Shown: positions 31,383 through 40,152 of the stretch, in pieces
Layout of the letters: each line of letters opens with the position of its first letter
How positions within the stretch are numbered: the first letter of the stretch is position 1
Origin: Actinotalea sp. JY-7876
GTDB taxonomy: Bacteria; Actinomycetota; Actinomycetes; Actinomycetales; Cellulomonadaceae
Direction of reading: 5' to 3'
NCBI RefSeq assembly: GCF_014042015.1
Contig: NZ_CP059493.1
Span: forward strand, 1,736,001-1,800,000
Length of the DNA stretch: 64,000 nt
The notes under the pieces: model-generated
Databases searched by the model: none
Seen by the model: the letters and a program-made list of their open reading frames with translations, nothing else
What the model was told of the DNA's origin: nothing
Position numbers and translations under genes: made by a program

Positions 31383-31438
31383 GGGGTCCTCGGTGTGGTG
31401 GGTGCTGGATGGTGCTGACGGGCCGGCCGCAGGACCGG

Positions 31439-31702
31439 TCAGAGGTGCGTGTACACGTCCTCGAGCGTGAGGCCGCGGGCGATCATGAGCACCTGCAGGT
31501 GGTAGAGCAGCTGCGAGATCTCCTCGGCCGTCCGCTCGTCCCCCTCGTGCTCGGCGGCCATCCACACCTCGGCGGCCTCCTCGACGATCTTCTTGCCGAT
31601 CGCATGGACGCCGGCGTCCAGCTCGGCGACCGTGCCCGAGCCTGCGGGGCGGGTGGCGGCCTTGTCGGCCAGCTCGGCGAACAGCGAGTCGAACGTCTTC
31701 AC
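31439..31702 (-). CDS. hisE: Phosphoribosyl-ATP pyrophosphatase
   Basis: An 87-residue all-helical enzyme that removes pyrophosphate from phosphoribosyl-ATP, the second step of histidine synthesis. The MazG-like signature is clear: [39 protein letters not shown] (the EEAAE metal site), [19 protein letters not shown]. Start GTG at 31702, with a minus-strand TAGGCT at 31716-31711 eight bases upstream, so besides readthrough from pnuX it may have its own near-leaderless promoter. HisI is not in this window. Confidence 0.95.
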   Translation of the reverse strand: MKTFDSLFAELADKAATRPAGSGTVAELDAGVHAIGKKIVEEAAEVWMAAEHEGDERTAEEISQLLYHLQVLMIARGLTLEDVYTHL

Positions 31703-31713
31703 GACGTCAGAGC

Positions 31714-32439
31714 CTAGACGCCCTGGTCGCGGGCGGCGGCCCCGTCCACGGCGAGGGTCCCCGCGCCGGACGACGCGGTGATCTGCTGCGCCCGGCCGGT
31801 GCGTTGCGCCCGCACCCACACGGTGAAGCCGTAGAGCACGACGGCGCCGTAGACCGCGTAGAGGAACGCCGACGGGTAGTAGCCCGCCTGCAGGAGCAGC
31901 GGCACACCGACGATGTCCACGGCGATCCAGATGAGCCAGAACTCCGTCCAGCCCCGGGCCATGCCGTAGGTGGCCAGGAAGCTCCCGGTGAAGATCCACG
32001 CGTCGGCCCACGGGCCCCAGGAGCCGAGGGCCTGGAAGACGAGCGCGGAGACCACGGTGCCGACGGCGGCCGCCACCACGAGCTGGATGCGGCCCCGGCG
32101 CCCGGCCCAGGTCGGCACGATCGCCGTGCCGTCGCCGTCCGCTCCGCCCTCGGCCTGGGCCTGCCGCCACCGGACCCAGCCGTAGACCGCGACGGCGACG
32201 AAGAAGACCTGTCGCCCGGCCTGCCCGTAGAGGTCCTTGGCCTGCGGCGTGTCGAACACGCCGCCGAGGAAGACGGTGAAGAGCAGCACGTTCCCCACGA
32301 TGCCGACGGGCCAGGCCCACACCCGGCGGCGCAGGCCGCCGACGGCCGAGGCGAGCCCGAAGAGGTTGCCGATCACCTCGCGCCACAGGATGGGGTACCC
32401 GGCGATCGTGAGCTGGGCGTCGAAGAGCCAGTCGATCAT
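31714..32439 (-). CDS. pnuX: PnuC-family transporter, likely riboflavin uptake (PnuX)
   Basis: A 241-residue membrane protein with about seven to eight helices and the PnuC pattern. It has an N-terminal segment with [18 protein letters not shown], then [22 protein letters not shown] with a vitamin-site Asn, YGWVRW, and [30 protein letters not shown] with the conserved WxxxD. PnuC proteins take up nicotinamide riboside, but those under FMN riboswitches are riboflavin importers (PnuX). An FMN riboswitch at 32601-32750 controls this gene, so riboflavin is the better guess. Translation seems coupled to a 24-codon leader ORF through an ATGA overlap. It is followed by hisE. Confidence 0.9.
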   Translation of the reverse strand: MIDWLFDAQLTIAGYPILWREVIGNLFGLASAVGGLRRRVWAWPVGIVGNVLLFTVFLGGVFDTPQAKDLYGQAGRQVFFVAVAVYGWVRWRQAQAEGGADGDGTAIVPTWAGRRGRIQLVVAAAVGTVVSALVFQALGSWGPWADAWIFTGSFLATYGMARGWTEFWLIWIAVDIVGVPLLLQAGYYPSAFLYAVYGAVVLYGFTVWVRAQRTGRAQQITASSGAGTLAVDGAAARDQGV

Positions 32440-32510
32440 CGCCGGCCCCCTCGGGGGGTGGTGATCGTGGGCGGCGTGCTGCGGAGCGCGCGCGCTGCGG
32501 CGGTCGTCAT
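32436..32510 (-). CDS. 24-codon leader ORF coupled to the PnuX gene
   Basis: It starts ATG at 32510 with AGGGAGA 5 bases upstream and encodes a basic, Thr/Ala/Pro/Arg-rich peptide ([15 protein letters not shown]...). Its TGA overlaps the transporter ATG as ATGA. The transporter's own GAGGGGG site can pair with the CCCCC just before it, which would be melted by ribosomes finishing the leader. It lies between the riboswitch and the transporter. Absence of homologues cannot be checked here; the ribosome site and overlap are the evidence. Confidence 0.55.
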   Translation of the reverse strand: MTTAAARALRSTPPTITTPRGGRR

Positions 32511-32600
32511 GGCATCTCCCTCGGGCGGTCAGCTCCGGGGGTGCGCGACGGGTCGCGTCGACGTCGCGCCGGCACCAGAAAGTGCCGTCGCTGACGCCAC

Positions 32601-32750
32601 GTGCTTCCTCCCATCCGGACTTTCACCGTCGGTCCTGGAGTTCCACCAGGTCAACCGCCCTCGATCGCGGCCCGCACCGAGTGGTGCGGATCACGGTCGT
32701 GGGCGGGTCGCGGACTGTCACCGCCGGCTCGGACTTTCACCGACCCCGGA
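32601..32750 (-). promoter_or_regulatory. FMN riboswitch (RFN element)
   Basis: On the minus strand, the aptamer reads GGGGTCGGTGAAAGTCCGA, then GGCGGTGACAGTCCGCGACCC, GTTGACCTGGTGGAACTCC, and GACCGACGGTGAAAGTCCGG with GATGGGAGGAAGCA at the 3' end. These are the conserved junction strands of the FMN aptamer, in order. The variable arm between holds CCGCACCACTCGGTGCGG. FMN binding should lower expression of the downstream leader ORF and transporter. The switch mechanism (terminator or ribosome-site occlusion) is not evident; a stable GC hairpin (GCGCGACG arms) follows at about 32535-32565. Confidence 0.95.
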
Positions 32751-32808
32751 GCACGTAGTAGTTCGCCGACAGTGTGCCACAGCGTCGCTGGGGCCCGGTG
32801 GGACGTCC

Positions 32809-32849
32809 GGCTCAGTGCGTGGGCTCAGCGCGTGGGCTCAGTGCGCGTG
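32809..32849. repeat. Three 13-15-bp tandem repeats spanning the rpe stop
   Basis: GGCTCAGTGCGTG (32809-32821), GGCTCAGCGCGTG (32822-32834) and GGCTCAGTGCGCGTG (32835-32849) lie in tandem, the third with a 2-base insertion. The rpe stop codon (32838-32840) is inside the third copy. Confidence 0.8.
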
Positions 32850-33503
32850 GGCTTCGCGGGCGAGCGTCCGGAGCTCGTCGATCGCACCAGCGGCGTCGTC
32901 GGCCGTGTAGATCGCCGAGCCGGCGACGAAGACGTTCGCGCCGGCCTCTGCCGCACGCTCGACGGTGCTCGCGGACACGCCCCCGTCCACCTGGACCCAG
33001 ACGTCCAGGCCCGCCTGCTCCACGGCCCGCCGGGCGCGCCGGATCTTGGGGAGCATGACGTCGAGGAACGGCTGGCCGCCGAAGCCGGGCTCGACCGTCA
33101 TGACCAGGAGCATGTCCAGCTCCGGCAGGAGGTCCAGGAAGGGCTCGACCGGCGTCGCGGGGCGCAGCGCTAGGCCGGCCCTCGCACCGAGGCGTCGCAG
33201 CTCGCGCGCCAGCCGCACCGGCGCCCGCGCGGCCTCGGCGTGGAAGGTGACGGACGCGGCGCCGGCCTCCGCGAAGCCGGGCGCCCAGCGGTCCGGGTCC
33301 TCGATCATGAGGTGGGTGTCGACCGGCACCGGCGAGACCGCCACGATGCGCTCGACCACCGGCAGGCCGAGCGTGAGGTTGGGCACGAAGTGGTTGTCCA
33401 TGACGTCGACGTGCACCATGTCGGCGCTGCCGATGCGCCCCAGCTCGCGCTCGAGGTTGGTGAAGTCGGCGGAGAGGATGCTGGGCGAGATCACGACGTC
33501 CAT
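32838..33503 (-). CDS. rpe: Ribulose-phosphate 3-epimerase
   Basis: A 221-residue TIM-barrel enzyme interconverting ribulose 5-phosphate and xylulose 5-phosphate. Motifs are [37 protein letters not shown] (metal His and Asp), [27 protein letters not shown], and [10 protein letters not shown] with a second catalytic Asp, then FVAGSAIY. The length matches the family. The ATG at 33503 has CACACT exactly six bases upstream, consistent with leaderless mRNA. It precedes the FMN riboswitch region; in related actinobacteria riboflavin synthesis genes often follow rpe. Confidence 0.97.
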   Translation of the reverse strand: MDVVISPSILSADFTNLERELGRIGSADMVHVDVMDNHFVPNLTLGLPVVERIVAVSPVPVDTHLMIEDPDRWAPGFAEAGAASVTFHAEAARAPVRLARELRRLGARAGLALRPATPVEPFLDLLPELDMLLVMTVEPGFGGQPFLDVMLPKIRRARRAVEQAGLDVWVQVDGGVSASTVERAAEAGANVFVAGSAIYTADDAAGAIDELRTLAREAHAH

Positions 33504-33509
33504 GGCGCC

Positions 33510-33515
33510 AGTGTG
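33510..33515 (-). promoter_or_regulatory. -10 element of leaderless rpe
   Basis: Minus-strand CACACT (TAnnnT-like, C at the first position), exactly six bases before the ATG at 33503; no ribosome site is visible. Confidence 0.4.
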
Positions 33516-33583
33516 TCGCAGACCGAGAGCCGGTGGCGCCGGCGCGCGCCCGCCGTCGGTGCGGACGCGCGGGTCAGGGTGGG

Positions 33584-35152
33584 TCAGCGGCGGCGCAGCA
33601 GCGCGAGGTGCATGGCGTCGGTCCCGTGCACGTGCGGCCACAGCTGCGCCCAGGGGCCCGGCCCGAGCTCGAGCGCCGCACCGGCGCCGTCGCGCACCAC
33701 GGACCTCAGCACGTCCCGTGCGTCGAGCTGCTCGACGTCGTCGCGCCGGCGCAGGACGTCCTTGACGACCAGCTGCGTCTCGGCGACGTGGGGCGAGCAG
33801 GTCACGTAGGCGACGACGCCACCCGGGCGCACCGCGTCGAGCGCGGAGCCGAGGAGCGCCCGCTGCAGCTCGGTCAGCGGTCCGACGTCGGCGGGCGTCC
33901 GACGCCAGCGCGACTCGGGCCGGCGGCGCAGCGCGCCCAGGCCCGTGCAGGGCGCGTCCACCAGGACCCGGTCGTAGACGGCCGGCTCCTCGTCCCCGAC
34001 CACGCGGCCGTCGGCGCACCGCACCTCCGCGACGCCGTCGGGCAGGGCCGTGAGGGCGCCGCGGACCAGGCGGGCCCGGTGGGGCTGGACCTCGTTGGCG
34101 ACGAGGGTGGCTCCCTGCTGGGCGGCGAGCGAGCCGAGGAGCGCGGCCTTGCCGCCGGGACCGGCGCACAGGTCCAGCCACCGCTCCCCCGCGAGGTCGG
34201 CGCCGGTCGGCGCCACCGGCGCGGCGGCGAGCGCGAGCGCGACGAGCTGGCTGCCCTCGTCCTGGACGCCCACCCGCCCGTCCCGCACGCCCGGCACGTC
34301 GGCGGGGTCCCCCGCGCTCATCACCACGGCGGTCGGCGCCCAGCGGCCCGGCCGGGCGTCGGCGGCGTCGGCGAGCACGTCCTGCGGGTCCGCGAGACCC
34401 GGGCGGGCCACGAGCGTGACCGCCGGGGCCGCGTTGTCGGCCTCGAGCAGGGGCGCGAGCTCGTCGGGCGAGCGCCCGTCGGCCAGGAGGGCCTGCCGCA
34501 GCGCGCGCGCGACCCAGGCCGGGTGGCTGTGCACGACGGCGTCCCGCTCGACCGGGTCCGTGCCGGCGGCGTCGGCGACGCGCTCGAGCCACACGTCCAG
34601 CGGCTCCGCGGAGACCTGGCGCAGGACGGCGTTGGCGAACTGCGCGGGGCCGGCACCGATGCGCCCGCGCACCAGGCCCACCGTCACCGAGACGGCCGCG
34701 TGCGCCGGGACGCGCATCCCCAGCAGCTGGTGGACCCCGAGGCGCAGCGCGTCGAGCACCGGCGGGTCGATCTGCGCCGTCGGGCGTCGTGCCGCGATCG
34801 CGATCACGGCGTCGTAGCGGCCCTGGAGCCGCAGCGTGCCGTAGGCGAGCTCGGTGGCGAACGCCGCGTCGCGGCCGCGGATGCCCCGCTGACGCAGGAG
34901 CGGCGGCAGGACCAGGTTGGCGTAGGAGTCGGACTCCGCGACCTCCCGCAGCACCTCGAACGCGGCGAGCCGCGCGGGGTCCGCCGTGCGGGCGCGCTCG
35001 CCGGGTGCCTGGCTCGTCCGTGCGCCGCCGCCGCCCAGGCGGGCCGGCCCGCGCTGGCGCCCGGTGGCGTCGCGGCCGCCTCCGGGGCGTCCGCCGTCCG
35101 GCCGCCCGCCCTCGGGGCGTGCGCCGTCGCGTCGTCCGTGGCGGTCGCTCAT
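33584..35152 (-). CDS. rsmB: 16S rRNA (cytosine-967-C5) methyltransferase, RsmB/NOL1 family
   Basis: A 522-residue RNA methyltransferase. A Gly/Arg-rich low-complexity N-terminus (about 50 residues) precedes an NusB-like RNA-binding domain ([43 protein letters not shown]). The catalytic domain has [16 protein letters not shown] for SAM binding, [16 protein letters not shown] with the PC motif, and [12 protein letters not shown] with the second catalytic Cys (TCS). Both Cys are thus present. The ATG at 35152 overlaps the fmt stop (ATGA). Confidence 0.95.
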   Translation of the reverse strand: MSDRHGRRDGARPEGGRPDGGRPGGGRDATGRQRGPARLGGGGARTSQAPGERARTADPARLAAFEVLREVAESDSYANLVLPPLLRQRGIRGRDAAFATELAYGTLRLQGRYDAVIAIAARRPTAQIDPPVLDALRLGVHQLLGMRVPAHAAVSVTVGLVRGRIGAGPAQFANAVLRQVSAEPLDVWLERVADAAGTDPVERDAVVHSHPAWVARALRQALLADGRSPDELAPLLEADNAAPAVTLVARPGLADPQDVLADAADARPGRWAPTAVVMSAGDPADVPGVRDGRVGVQDEGSQLVALALAAAPVAPTGADLAGERWLDLCAGPGGKAALLGSLAAQQGATLVANEVQPHRARLVRGALTALPDGVAEVRCADGRVVGDEEPAVYDRVLVDAPCTGLGALRRRPESRWRRTPADVGPLTELQRALLGSALDAVRPGGVVAYVTCSPHVAETQLVVKDVLRRRDDVEQLDARDVLRSVVRDGAGAALELGPGPWAQLWPHVHGTDAMHLALLRRR

Positions 35153-36126
35153 CGGGCGGCCCCTCCCCCGGTCTCCAGCACGGAGGTCTCCAGCACGGTG
35201 CCGAGCACCGCGCCGTCGAGGTCGCGCACGCCGCGCGCCCAGTCCGCCGCGGCCATCGGGCGCCGCCCGGCGGGCGAGACCTCCCCGAGCTCGACGGCGT
35301 GCGTGCCGGTCCCCACGTGGACGTGCTTCTTGCCCACCGCGACCTGGCCCGGCGCCAGGCCGGTCACCTCGGGACGCGGCACGACGGGCCCCAGGCGCAG
35401 CCGCTCGCCGTCCGGGAGCGTGGTCCACGCTCCCGGCGCCGGGGTGACGGCGCGCACCCGGCGGTCGGTCGCCTGGGCCGGGTGCTCCCAGCGGACCCGC
35501 CCGTCGTCGGTGGTCAGCCGGGGCGCGTGGCTGACGCCCTCCGCGGACTGCGGGACCGCCACCAGGGCGCCGTCCTCGAGCCCGTCGAGCGTCGCGACGA
35601 GCAGGCCGGCGCCCGCGTGCGCGAGGCGCTCCAGCAGGTCGCCCGACGTGTCCCGCGGCCGGACGGTCTCGGTGAGCGTGCCGAGCACCGGGCCGGTGTC
35701 CAGGCCCTCGTCGATGCGGAAGGTCGAGGCGCCCGTGACCTCGTCGCCGTGCAGGACGGCGTGCTGCACGGGTGCGGCGCCGCGCCAGGCGGGCAGGAGC
35801 GAGAAGTGCAGGTTGATCCACCCGAGCGGCGGGACCTCGAGCACGGCCGGCGGCAGGAGCGCCCCGTAGGCCACCACCGGTGCGCAGTCGGGTCGCACGG
35901 CGCGCACCGCCTCCCGGGTCGCCTCGTCGCGCAGCGTCGACGCCTCGATCACGGGGATGCCGGCCTCGAGTGCGCGCTCCTTGACCGGGCTCGGGCGCAG
36001 GCGCCGCCCGCGCCCGGAGGGGGCGTCGGGCCGGGTGAGGACCGCGGCGACCTCGTGGCGGGACGCGAGGAGCGCATCGAGGGCCGGCAGGGCGACCGAC
36101 GGGGTGCCGGCGAAGAGCAGACGCAT
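35149..36126 (-). CDS. fmt: Methionyl-tRNA formyltransferase
   Basis: A 325-residue enzyme that formylates initiator Met-tRNA from 10-formyl-THF. It has [14 protein letters not shown] and [23 protein letters not shown]. The active-site triad is in [20 protein letters not shown] (Asn, His), with Asp in GLDTGPVLG. The C-terminal domain (from about residue 210) is the tRNA-binding OB fold. ATGA overlap with rsmB. The ATG at 36126 has TAGGAT exactly six bases upstream, so the fmt-rsmB pair likely has a leaderless start. Confidence 0.96.
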   Translation of the reverse strand: MRLLFAGTPSVALPALDALLASRHEVAAVLTRPDAPSGRGRRLRPSPVKERALEAGIPVIEASTLRDEATREAVRAVRPDCAPVVAYGALLPPAVLEVPPLGWINLHFSLLPAWRGAAPVQHAVLHGDEVTGASTFRIDEGLDTGPVLGTLTETVRPRDTSGDLLERLAHAGAGLLVATLDGLEDGALVAVPQSAEGVSHAPRLTTDDGRVRWEHPAQATDRRVRAVTPAPGAWTTLPDGERLRLGPVVPRPEVTGLAPGQVAVGKKHVHVGTGTHAVELGEVSPAGRRPMAAADWARGVRDLDGAVLGTVLETSVLETGGGAAR

Positions 36127-36132
36127 CCGACG

Positions 36133-36138
36133 ATCCTA
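36133..36138 (-). promoter_or_regulatory. -10 element of leaderless fmt
   Basis: Minus-strand TAGGAT, exactly six bases before the ATG at 36126, overlapping the end of the HAD gene (36136). Confidence 0.5.
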
Positions 36139-36774
36139 GGCTCGCGCCGTCGTCGCCCCGGCCCCCAGGTCGACGCCGAGCTCGCCGAGGTGCCGGCGCA
36201 GGGCCGCGTGCGACGTGAAGTGGTGGGCCCGCAGCCCCGCCCGCCCGGCCGCCGCGACGTTCGCGGGCGAGTCGTCGACGAAGAGCGTGCGTCCGGCGTC
36301 GAGGCCGAACCGCGTCACCGCGAGGGCGAAGATGCGCGGGTCGGGCTTGGCCAGGCCCTCCCGGCCCGAGACCAGGACGTCCTCGAGCTCGGCGACGACG
36401 GGCGCCGCCTGCGCGGCGTGGTGGAACGTCTCGGCCGACCAGTTCGTCAGGCCCAGCAGCCGCATCCCCGCGGCCCGCAGGTCCGCCACGACCTGGGGCG
36501 CCCCGTCGACCGGCCCCGGGAGCGCGTCGCGGAAGTGCGCGACGTACGTGTCGAGCATCGGCAGGTGGTGGGGGTGCGACGCCGCGAGGGCGTCGCGCGC
36601 CTGCGCCCAGGTGCGGCCCGCGTCCTGCGCGTGGTTGAAGGCGGCGAAGTCGACCTCCTCGAAGAACGCCGTGACGCTGGCGTCGTCGTGCCGGCCGACG
36701 TAGGGCAGGCGCGGCTCCCACCGCACGAGGACCTGGCCCAGGTCGAACAGCACGGCGTCGATCTGCCGGCTCAC
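36136..36774 (-). CDS. HAD-superfamily hydrolase, subfamily IA-like
   Basis: A 212-residue HAD phosphatase-like protein. Motif I is FDLGQVLVRW; the second Asp of the usual DxD is Gly, as in the YihX-type/epoxide-hydrolase N-terminal group. Motif II is LLGLTNWS, motif III a Lys in GLAKPDPRIF, and motif IV FVDDSPANV. The cap helices carry AAFNHAQDAGRTWAQA. It probably acts on sugar phosphates, but a reduced or altered activity is possible given the Gly. Its GTG start overlaps the priA stop (GTGA), so it is coupled to priA. Confidence 0.85.
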   Translation of the reverse strand: MSRQIDAVLFDLGQVLVRWEPRLPYVGRHDDASVTAFFEEVDFAAFNHAQDAGRTWAQARDALAASHPHHLPMLDTYVAHFRDALPGPVDGAPQVVADLRAAGMRLLGLTNWSAETFHHAAQAAPVVAELEDVLVSGREGLAKPDPRIFALAVTRFGLDAGRTLFVDDSPANVAAAGRAGLRAHHFTSHAALRRHLGELGVDLGAGATTARA

Positions 36775-38876
36775 AGCACCTCCAGGGGTTCGACGACGAC
36801 GCGGACGCTACCGGGCTCGCGGCGGGCGCTGCGGGCGGCGACGGCGGCGGCGACCGCGGTCGTCGCCTCGGCGGCGACCGACCACGGGGACCGGACCAGC
36901 GCCCGCACCGGGCGCAGGAGCTCGGGGTCCAGCACGTCCTGCGCGGGGGCCGGTGCGCCGTCGACCGCGAGCGGCCCCAGCACCTGGGACCCGGCGGGCA
37001 GCGCGAGGCGCCCGAGCAGGCGCTCCACGGCCTCGCGCGGCCCGTCGAGCGCGATCATGTGGACGGCCGGGGGCAGCGCGAGCTCCGAGCGCTCCGCGAG
37101 CTCGCGCTCCGCCAGGTGCCCGGGGTCCCACCGGACCAGCGCCTGGGTCGGGCGCGGCGCGCCGTCGCCCACGAGCAGCACGCGGCCGCCCGCGGCCGCC
37201 GGCCGGACCAGCGCCGCTGCCGCGGTCCAGGTCCGCAGCGCGTCCACGGCCGCGTCCAGGCCGGGCCGTGCGGTGACGACGGCGGCGTCCAGCAGCAGCG
37301 CGGCCGCGTAGCCCCCGGCGGCCCGCGGCTCGGCGCCCGGCGTGGCGACCACGAGGGCGGGCCGTTCGCCGACCTCGGCGACGACGCCGGTCGCGGCGCT
37401 CGAGACGCGGACGGTGACACCCGGGAAGGCCCGGCCGAGCTCCTCCGCGGTCCGGCCGGAGCCGACGCGCACCGAGCGGAGCGCCGTCCCCGAGCACTCG
37501 GGGCACCGCCAGCCGGTCGCGAGGCGCCCGCACCAGCGGCAGCGTGGCGGCGCGTGCGGTCCGGCGAGCTCGAGCGGCCCGCTGCAGTGCCCGCACCGGG
37601 GCGTCGCGCGGCAGGTGCCGCACGCGACGGCCGGCACGTACCCGGCGCGCGGGACCTGCACGAGCACCGGCCCGGCCGCCAGGCCGTCCTTGACCGCGCG
37701 CCAGGCGGCGCCCGGCAGGCGCGCCGCCGCCGCGGGTCCCTCGCGGGCCAGCTCGACGGACGTCAGCGCCGTCACGCGGGGGGCCGCGGCCCGCACGGCG
37801 TCCCGCGGCGGTCCCAGGGCGCGGGCGCTGCCCTCGGCGAGCCGGCGCTGGCTCGTGACCGACCGGACGTAGCCGCCCACGAGCATCGCCGCGCCCTCCA
37901 GGTCGGCGCGCACGGCGAGGACCTCGCGCGCGTGGGGGTAGGGCGCGCGCGGCTCGGCGTGCAGTCCGTCGGCGTCGTCCCAGCACACGACGAGCCCGAG
38001 GTCCGAGACGGGGGCGAGCGCCGCCGCGCGGGTGCCCACGACGACGTCGGCCAGGCCCCGGCTCACCGCGAGGAACGCGCGGTAGCGCGCCGCGGGACCG
38101 TCGTCGGCGAGCAGCCGGACGCGGCCGGACCCCGCTCCCGGCGCCCACGCCGCGACGCCCGCGGCCTCCAGGGCGCGCTCGAGGACCTCGACGTCGGCGC
38201 CCGACGGGACGACGACGAGCGCCCCGCGTCCCCCCGCCCGCGCCGCCACGACGGCAGCGGCGATGTCGCGCGCCCACCCCGTCCCGTGCCCCGAGGGGAG
38301 GGCCTGCCAGACCGCGCGCGGCGACTCCCCCGTCGCGACGCGCCGCAGGAACGCCGTGCCGCCGGGCAGCTGCGGCCACGAGCCCGTCGCCGTGTCGTCC
38401 GCGGCCCGTGCCGACGGCTCCGGCGCCGGCCACTCCTCCTGCTCGACGCGGGCGTGACGCGGCGGCACGGCCAGGCGCAGGACTTCGGCCAGCGTCCCCG
38501 CGTACCGGCGTGCGACAGCGGTCGCGGCGGCGAGGACCGCCGGGGTCAGCACGACCTCGGGCGACACGACGCGGCGCAGCGGCACCAGCTCGCCGTCGTG
38601 CTGGGCCTCGGGCCGGCGCTCGAGCACGAAGCCGTCGACGTCCTGCCCGGAGAAGCGCACCCGCACCCGGACGCCGGGCCGCGCCGCCGCGGACATCGCC
38701 TCGGGCACCGCGTACTCGAACGGCCGGTCCAGGTGCGGCTGGGAGCGGTCGACGGCGACGAGAGCCACGGGGTCCACCGCGGCGAGCTCGCCCGGGGTCC
38801 GGCGGCGCGGGCGCCGCGGCGCGGGCAGGCCCCCGAGCGTCAGCTGGACCCCTGCCTCCTCCGCCACGCCGCTCAT
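36771..38876 (-). CDS. priA: Primosomal protein N' PriA, helicase-degenerate actinobacterial form
   Basis: A 701-residue PriA homologue that would direct replication restart. The N-terminal 3'-DNA-binding part (DRPFEYAVPEAM, GVRVRVRFSGQDVDGFVLER) and the eight-cysteine zinc region (CGTCRATPRCGHCSG and CRWCGRLATGWRCPECSG) are present. The Walker A lysine motif is absent and the DEAH box is degenerate (CWDDADG), as known for actinobacterial PriA proteins, so it is unlikely to be an active helicase and may only bind DNA and recruit the replisome. The ATG at 38876 is chosen; a GTG seven codons upstream is possible. Stop overlaps the HAD start. Confidence 0.92.
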   Translation of the reverse strand: MSGVAEEAGVQLTLGGLPAPRRPRRRTPGELAAVDPVALVAVDRSQPHLDRPFEYAVPEAMSAAARPGVRVRVRFSGQDVDGFVLERRPEAQHDGELVPLRRVVSPEVVLTPAVLAAATAVARRYAGTLAEVLRLAVPPRHARVEQEEWPAPEPSARAADDTATGSWPQLPGGTAFLRRVATGESPRAVWQALPSGHGTGWARDIAAAVVAARAGGRGALVVVPSGADVEVLERALEAAGVAAWAPGAGSGRVRLLADDGPAARYRAFLAVSRGLADVVVGTRAAALAPVSDLGLVVCWDDADGLHAEPRAPYPHAREVLAVRADLEGAAMLVGGYVRSVTSQRRLAEGSARALGPPRDAVRAAAPRVTALTSVELAREGPAAAARLPGAAWRAVKDGLAAGPVLVQVPRAGYVPAVACGTCRATPRCGHCSGPLELAGPHAPPRCRWCGRLATGWRCPECSGTALRSVRVGSGRTAEELGRAFPGVTVRVSSAATGVVAEVGERPALVVATPGAEPRAAGGYAAALLLDAAVVTARPGLDAAVDALRTWTAAAALVRPAAAGGRVLLVGDGAPRPTQALVRWDPGHLAERELAERSELALPPAVHMIALDGPREAVERLLGRLALPAGSQVLGPLAVDGAPAPAQDVLDPELLRPVRALVRSPWSVAAEATTAVAAAVAARSARREPGSVRVVVEPLEVL

Positions 38877-38939
38877 CCCATCACGAGCGACCGACACCCC
38901 GGTGCCGTCCCCAGGGGTGGTGTGCGGAGGCCGTCGCGG

Positions 38940-40148
38940 TCAGGACAGCGCGGAGTGCAGGTCGAGGACGCGGTCCGTGCGCTCCCAGGTGAAGTCCGCC
39001 ACCTCGCGGCCGAAGTGCCCGTAGGCGGCGGTCCGCGAGTAGATGGGCCGGAGCAGGTCGAGGTCGCGCACGATCGCGCCCGGGCGCAGGTCGAAGACCT
39101 CGCGGATCGCCGCCGTCAGGCGCCCGACCGGGACGGTCTCGGTGCCGAAGGTCTCGACGTACAGGCCCACGGGGTGCGACGCGCCGATGGCGTAGGCGAC
39201 CTGCACCTCGCACCGCCGCGCCAGCCCGGCGGCCACGACGTTCTTGGCGACCCAGCGCATGGCGTACGCCGCCGAGCGGTCGACCTTCGACGGGTCCTTG
39301 CCCGAGAAGGCACCGCCCCCGTGACGCGCCATGCCGCCGTAGGTGTCCACGATGATCTTGCGCCCGGTGAGGCCCGCGTCGCCCTGCGGCCCGCCGATGA
39401 CGAACTGGCCGGTCGGGTTGACGAGCAGGCGGTGGCCGACCGTGTCGAGCTCGAGCTCCTCGAGGACGGGCGCGACGACGTACTCCGCGATGTCGGGCGC
39501 CAGCGTGGCGTCGAGCGAGACGCCCGGGTCGTGCTGGGTGGACAGCACCACCGTGTCCAGCCGCACCGGGCGGTCGCCGTCGTAGCCGATGGTCACCTGG
39601 GTCTTGCCGTCGGGACGCAGGTAGTCCAGCGAGCCCTCCTTGCGGACCATCGCCAGTCGCTCCGCGAGGCGGTGCGCGAGCCAGATCGGCAGCGGCATGA
39701 GGGACGGGGTGTCGTCGCTGGCGTAGCCGAACATCAGGCCCTGGTCGCCGGCGCCCTGCGCCTCGACCGGGTCGTCGAAGCCGGAGCTGGTCGCGTCCTG
39801 CCGCAGCTCCCAGGCCTTGTCGACGCCGGCGGCGATGTCCGGCGACTGCTGGCCGATGGACACCGAGATGCCGCAGGACGCGGCGTCGAACCCGATCGTC
39901 GAGGACGTGTAGCCGATCCGGCTGAGCACCTCGCGCACGACCTGCGGGATCTCCACGTACGCCTCGGTGGTCACCTCGCCGGCGACGTGGACCAGGCCGG
40001 TGGTGACCATGGTCTCGACCGCCACGCGGGCCGCGGAGTCCTGCGCGAGCATCGCGTCGAGGATGCCGTCGGAGATCTGGTCGCAGACCTTGTCGGGATG
40101 CCCCTCGGTCACGGACTCGGACGTGAACAGGCGCAGCTCGTCGGTCAT
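38940..40148 (-). CDS. metK: S-adenosylmethionine synthetase
   Basis: A 402-residue enzyme making SAM from methionine and ATP. Clear motifs are [32 protein letters not shown] (ATP binding), the flexible loop with DGKTQVT, and [19 protein letters not shown] (phosphate binding) near residue 265. The length matches. It follows coaBC by four bases, but a TAGGCT hexamer exactly six bases before the ATG, inside the coaBC end, suggests its own leaderless promoter. No SAM riboswitch was found. Confidence 0.98.
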   Translation of the reverse strand: MTDELRLFTSESVTEGHPDKVCDQISDGILDAMLAQDSAARVAVETMVTTGLVHVAGEVTTEAYVEIPQVVREVLSRIGYTSSTIGFDAASCGISVSIGQQSPDIAAGVDKAWELRQDATSSGFDDPVEAQGAGDQGLMFGYASDDTPSLMPLPIWLAHRLAERLAMVRKEGSLDYLRPDGKTQVTIGYDGDRPVRLDTVVLSTQHDPGVSLDATLAPDIAEYVVAPVLEELELDTVGHRLLVNPTGQFVIGGPQGDAGLTGRKIIVDTYGGMARHGGGAFSGKDPSKVDRSAAYAMRWVAKNVVAAGLARRCEVQVAYAIGASHPVGLYVETFGTETVPVGRLTAAIREVFDLRPGAIVRDLDLLRPIYSRTAAYGHFGREVADFTWERTDRVLDLHSALS

Positions 40149-40152
40149 GCCG

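Noticed and set aside
32500-32600. Candidate Rho-independent terminator after the FMN aptamer
   Set aside because: A stable GC hairpin (GCGCGACG arms) exists but no U-tract follows and no clear anti-terminator pairing was found, so I do not call a terminator-type switch.
32441-32837. tRNA or small RNA gene in the rpe-pnuX gap
   Set aside because: The conserved blocks match the FMN aptamer strand by strand; no tRNA arms are present.
36771-38876. PriA as a decayed pseudogene because Walker motifs are degenerate
   Set aside because: Frame, zinc cysteines and DNA-binding part are intact, and actinobacterial PriA proteins are known to lack helicase motifs.
38877-38939. SAM riboswitch before priA or metK
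   Set aside because: No SAM-I/II aptamer core is visible; metK instead has a leaderless promoter inside coaBC.
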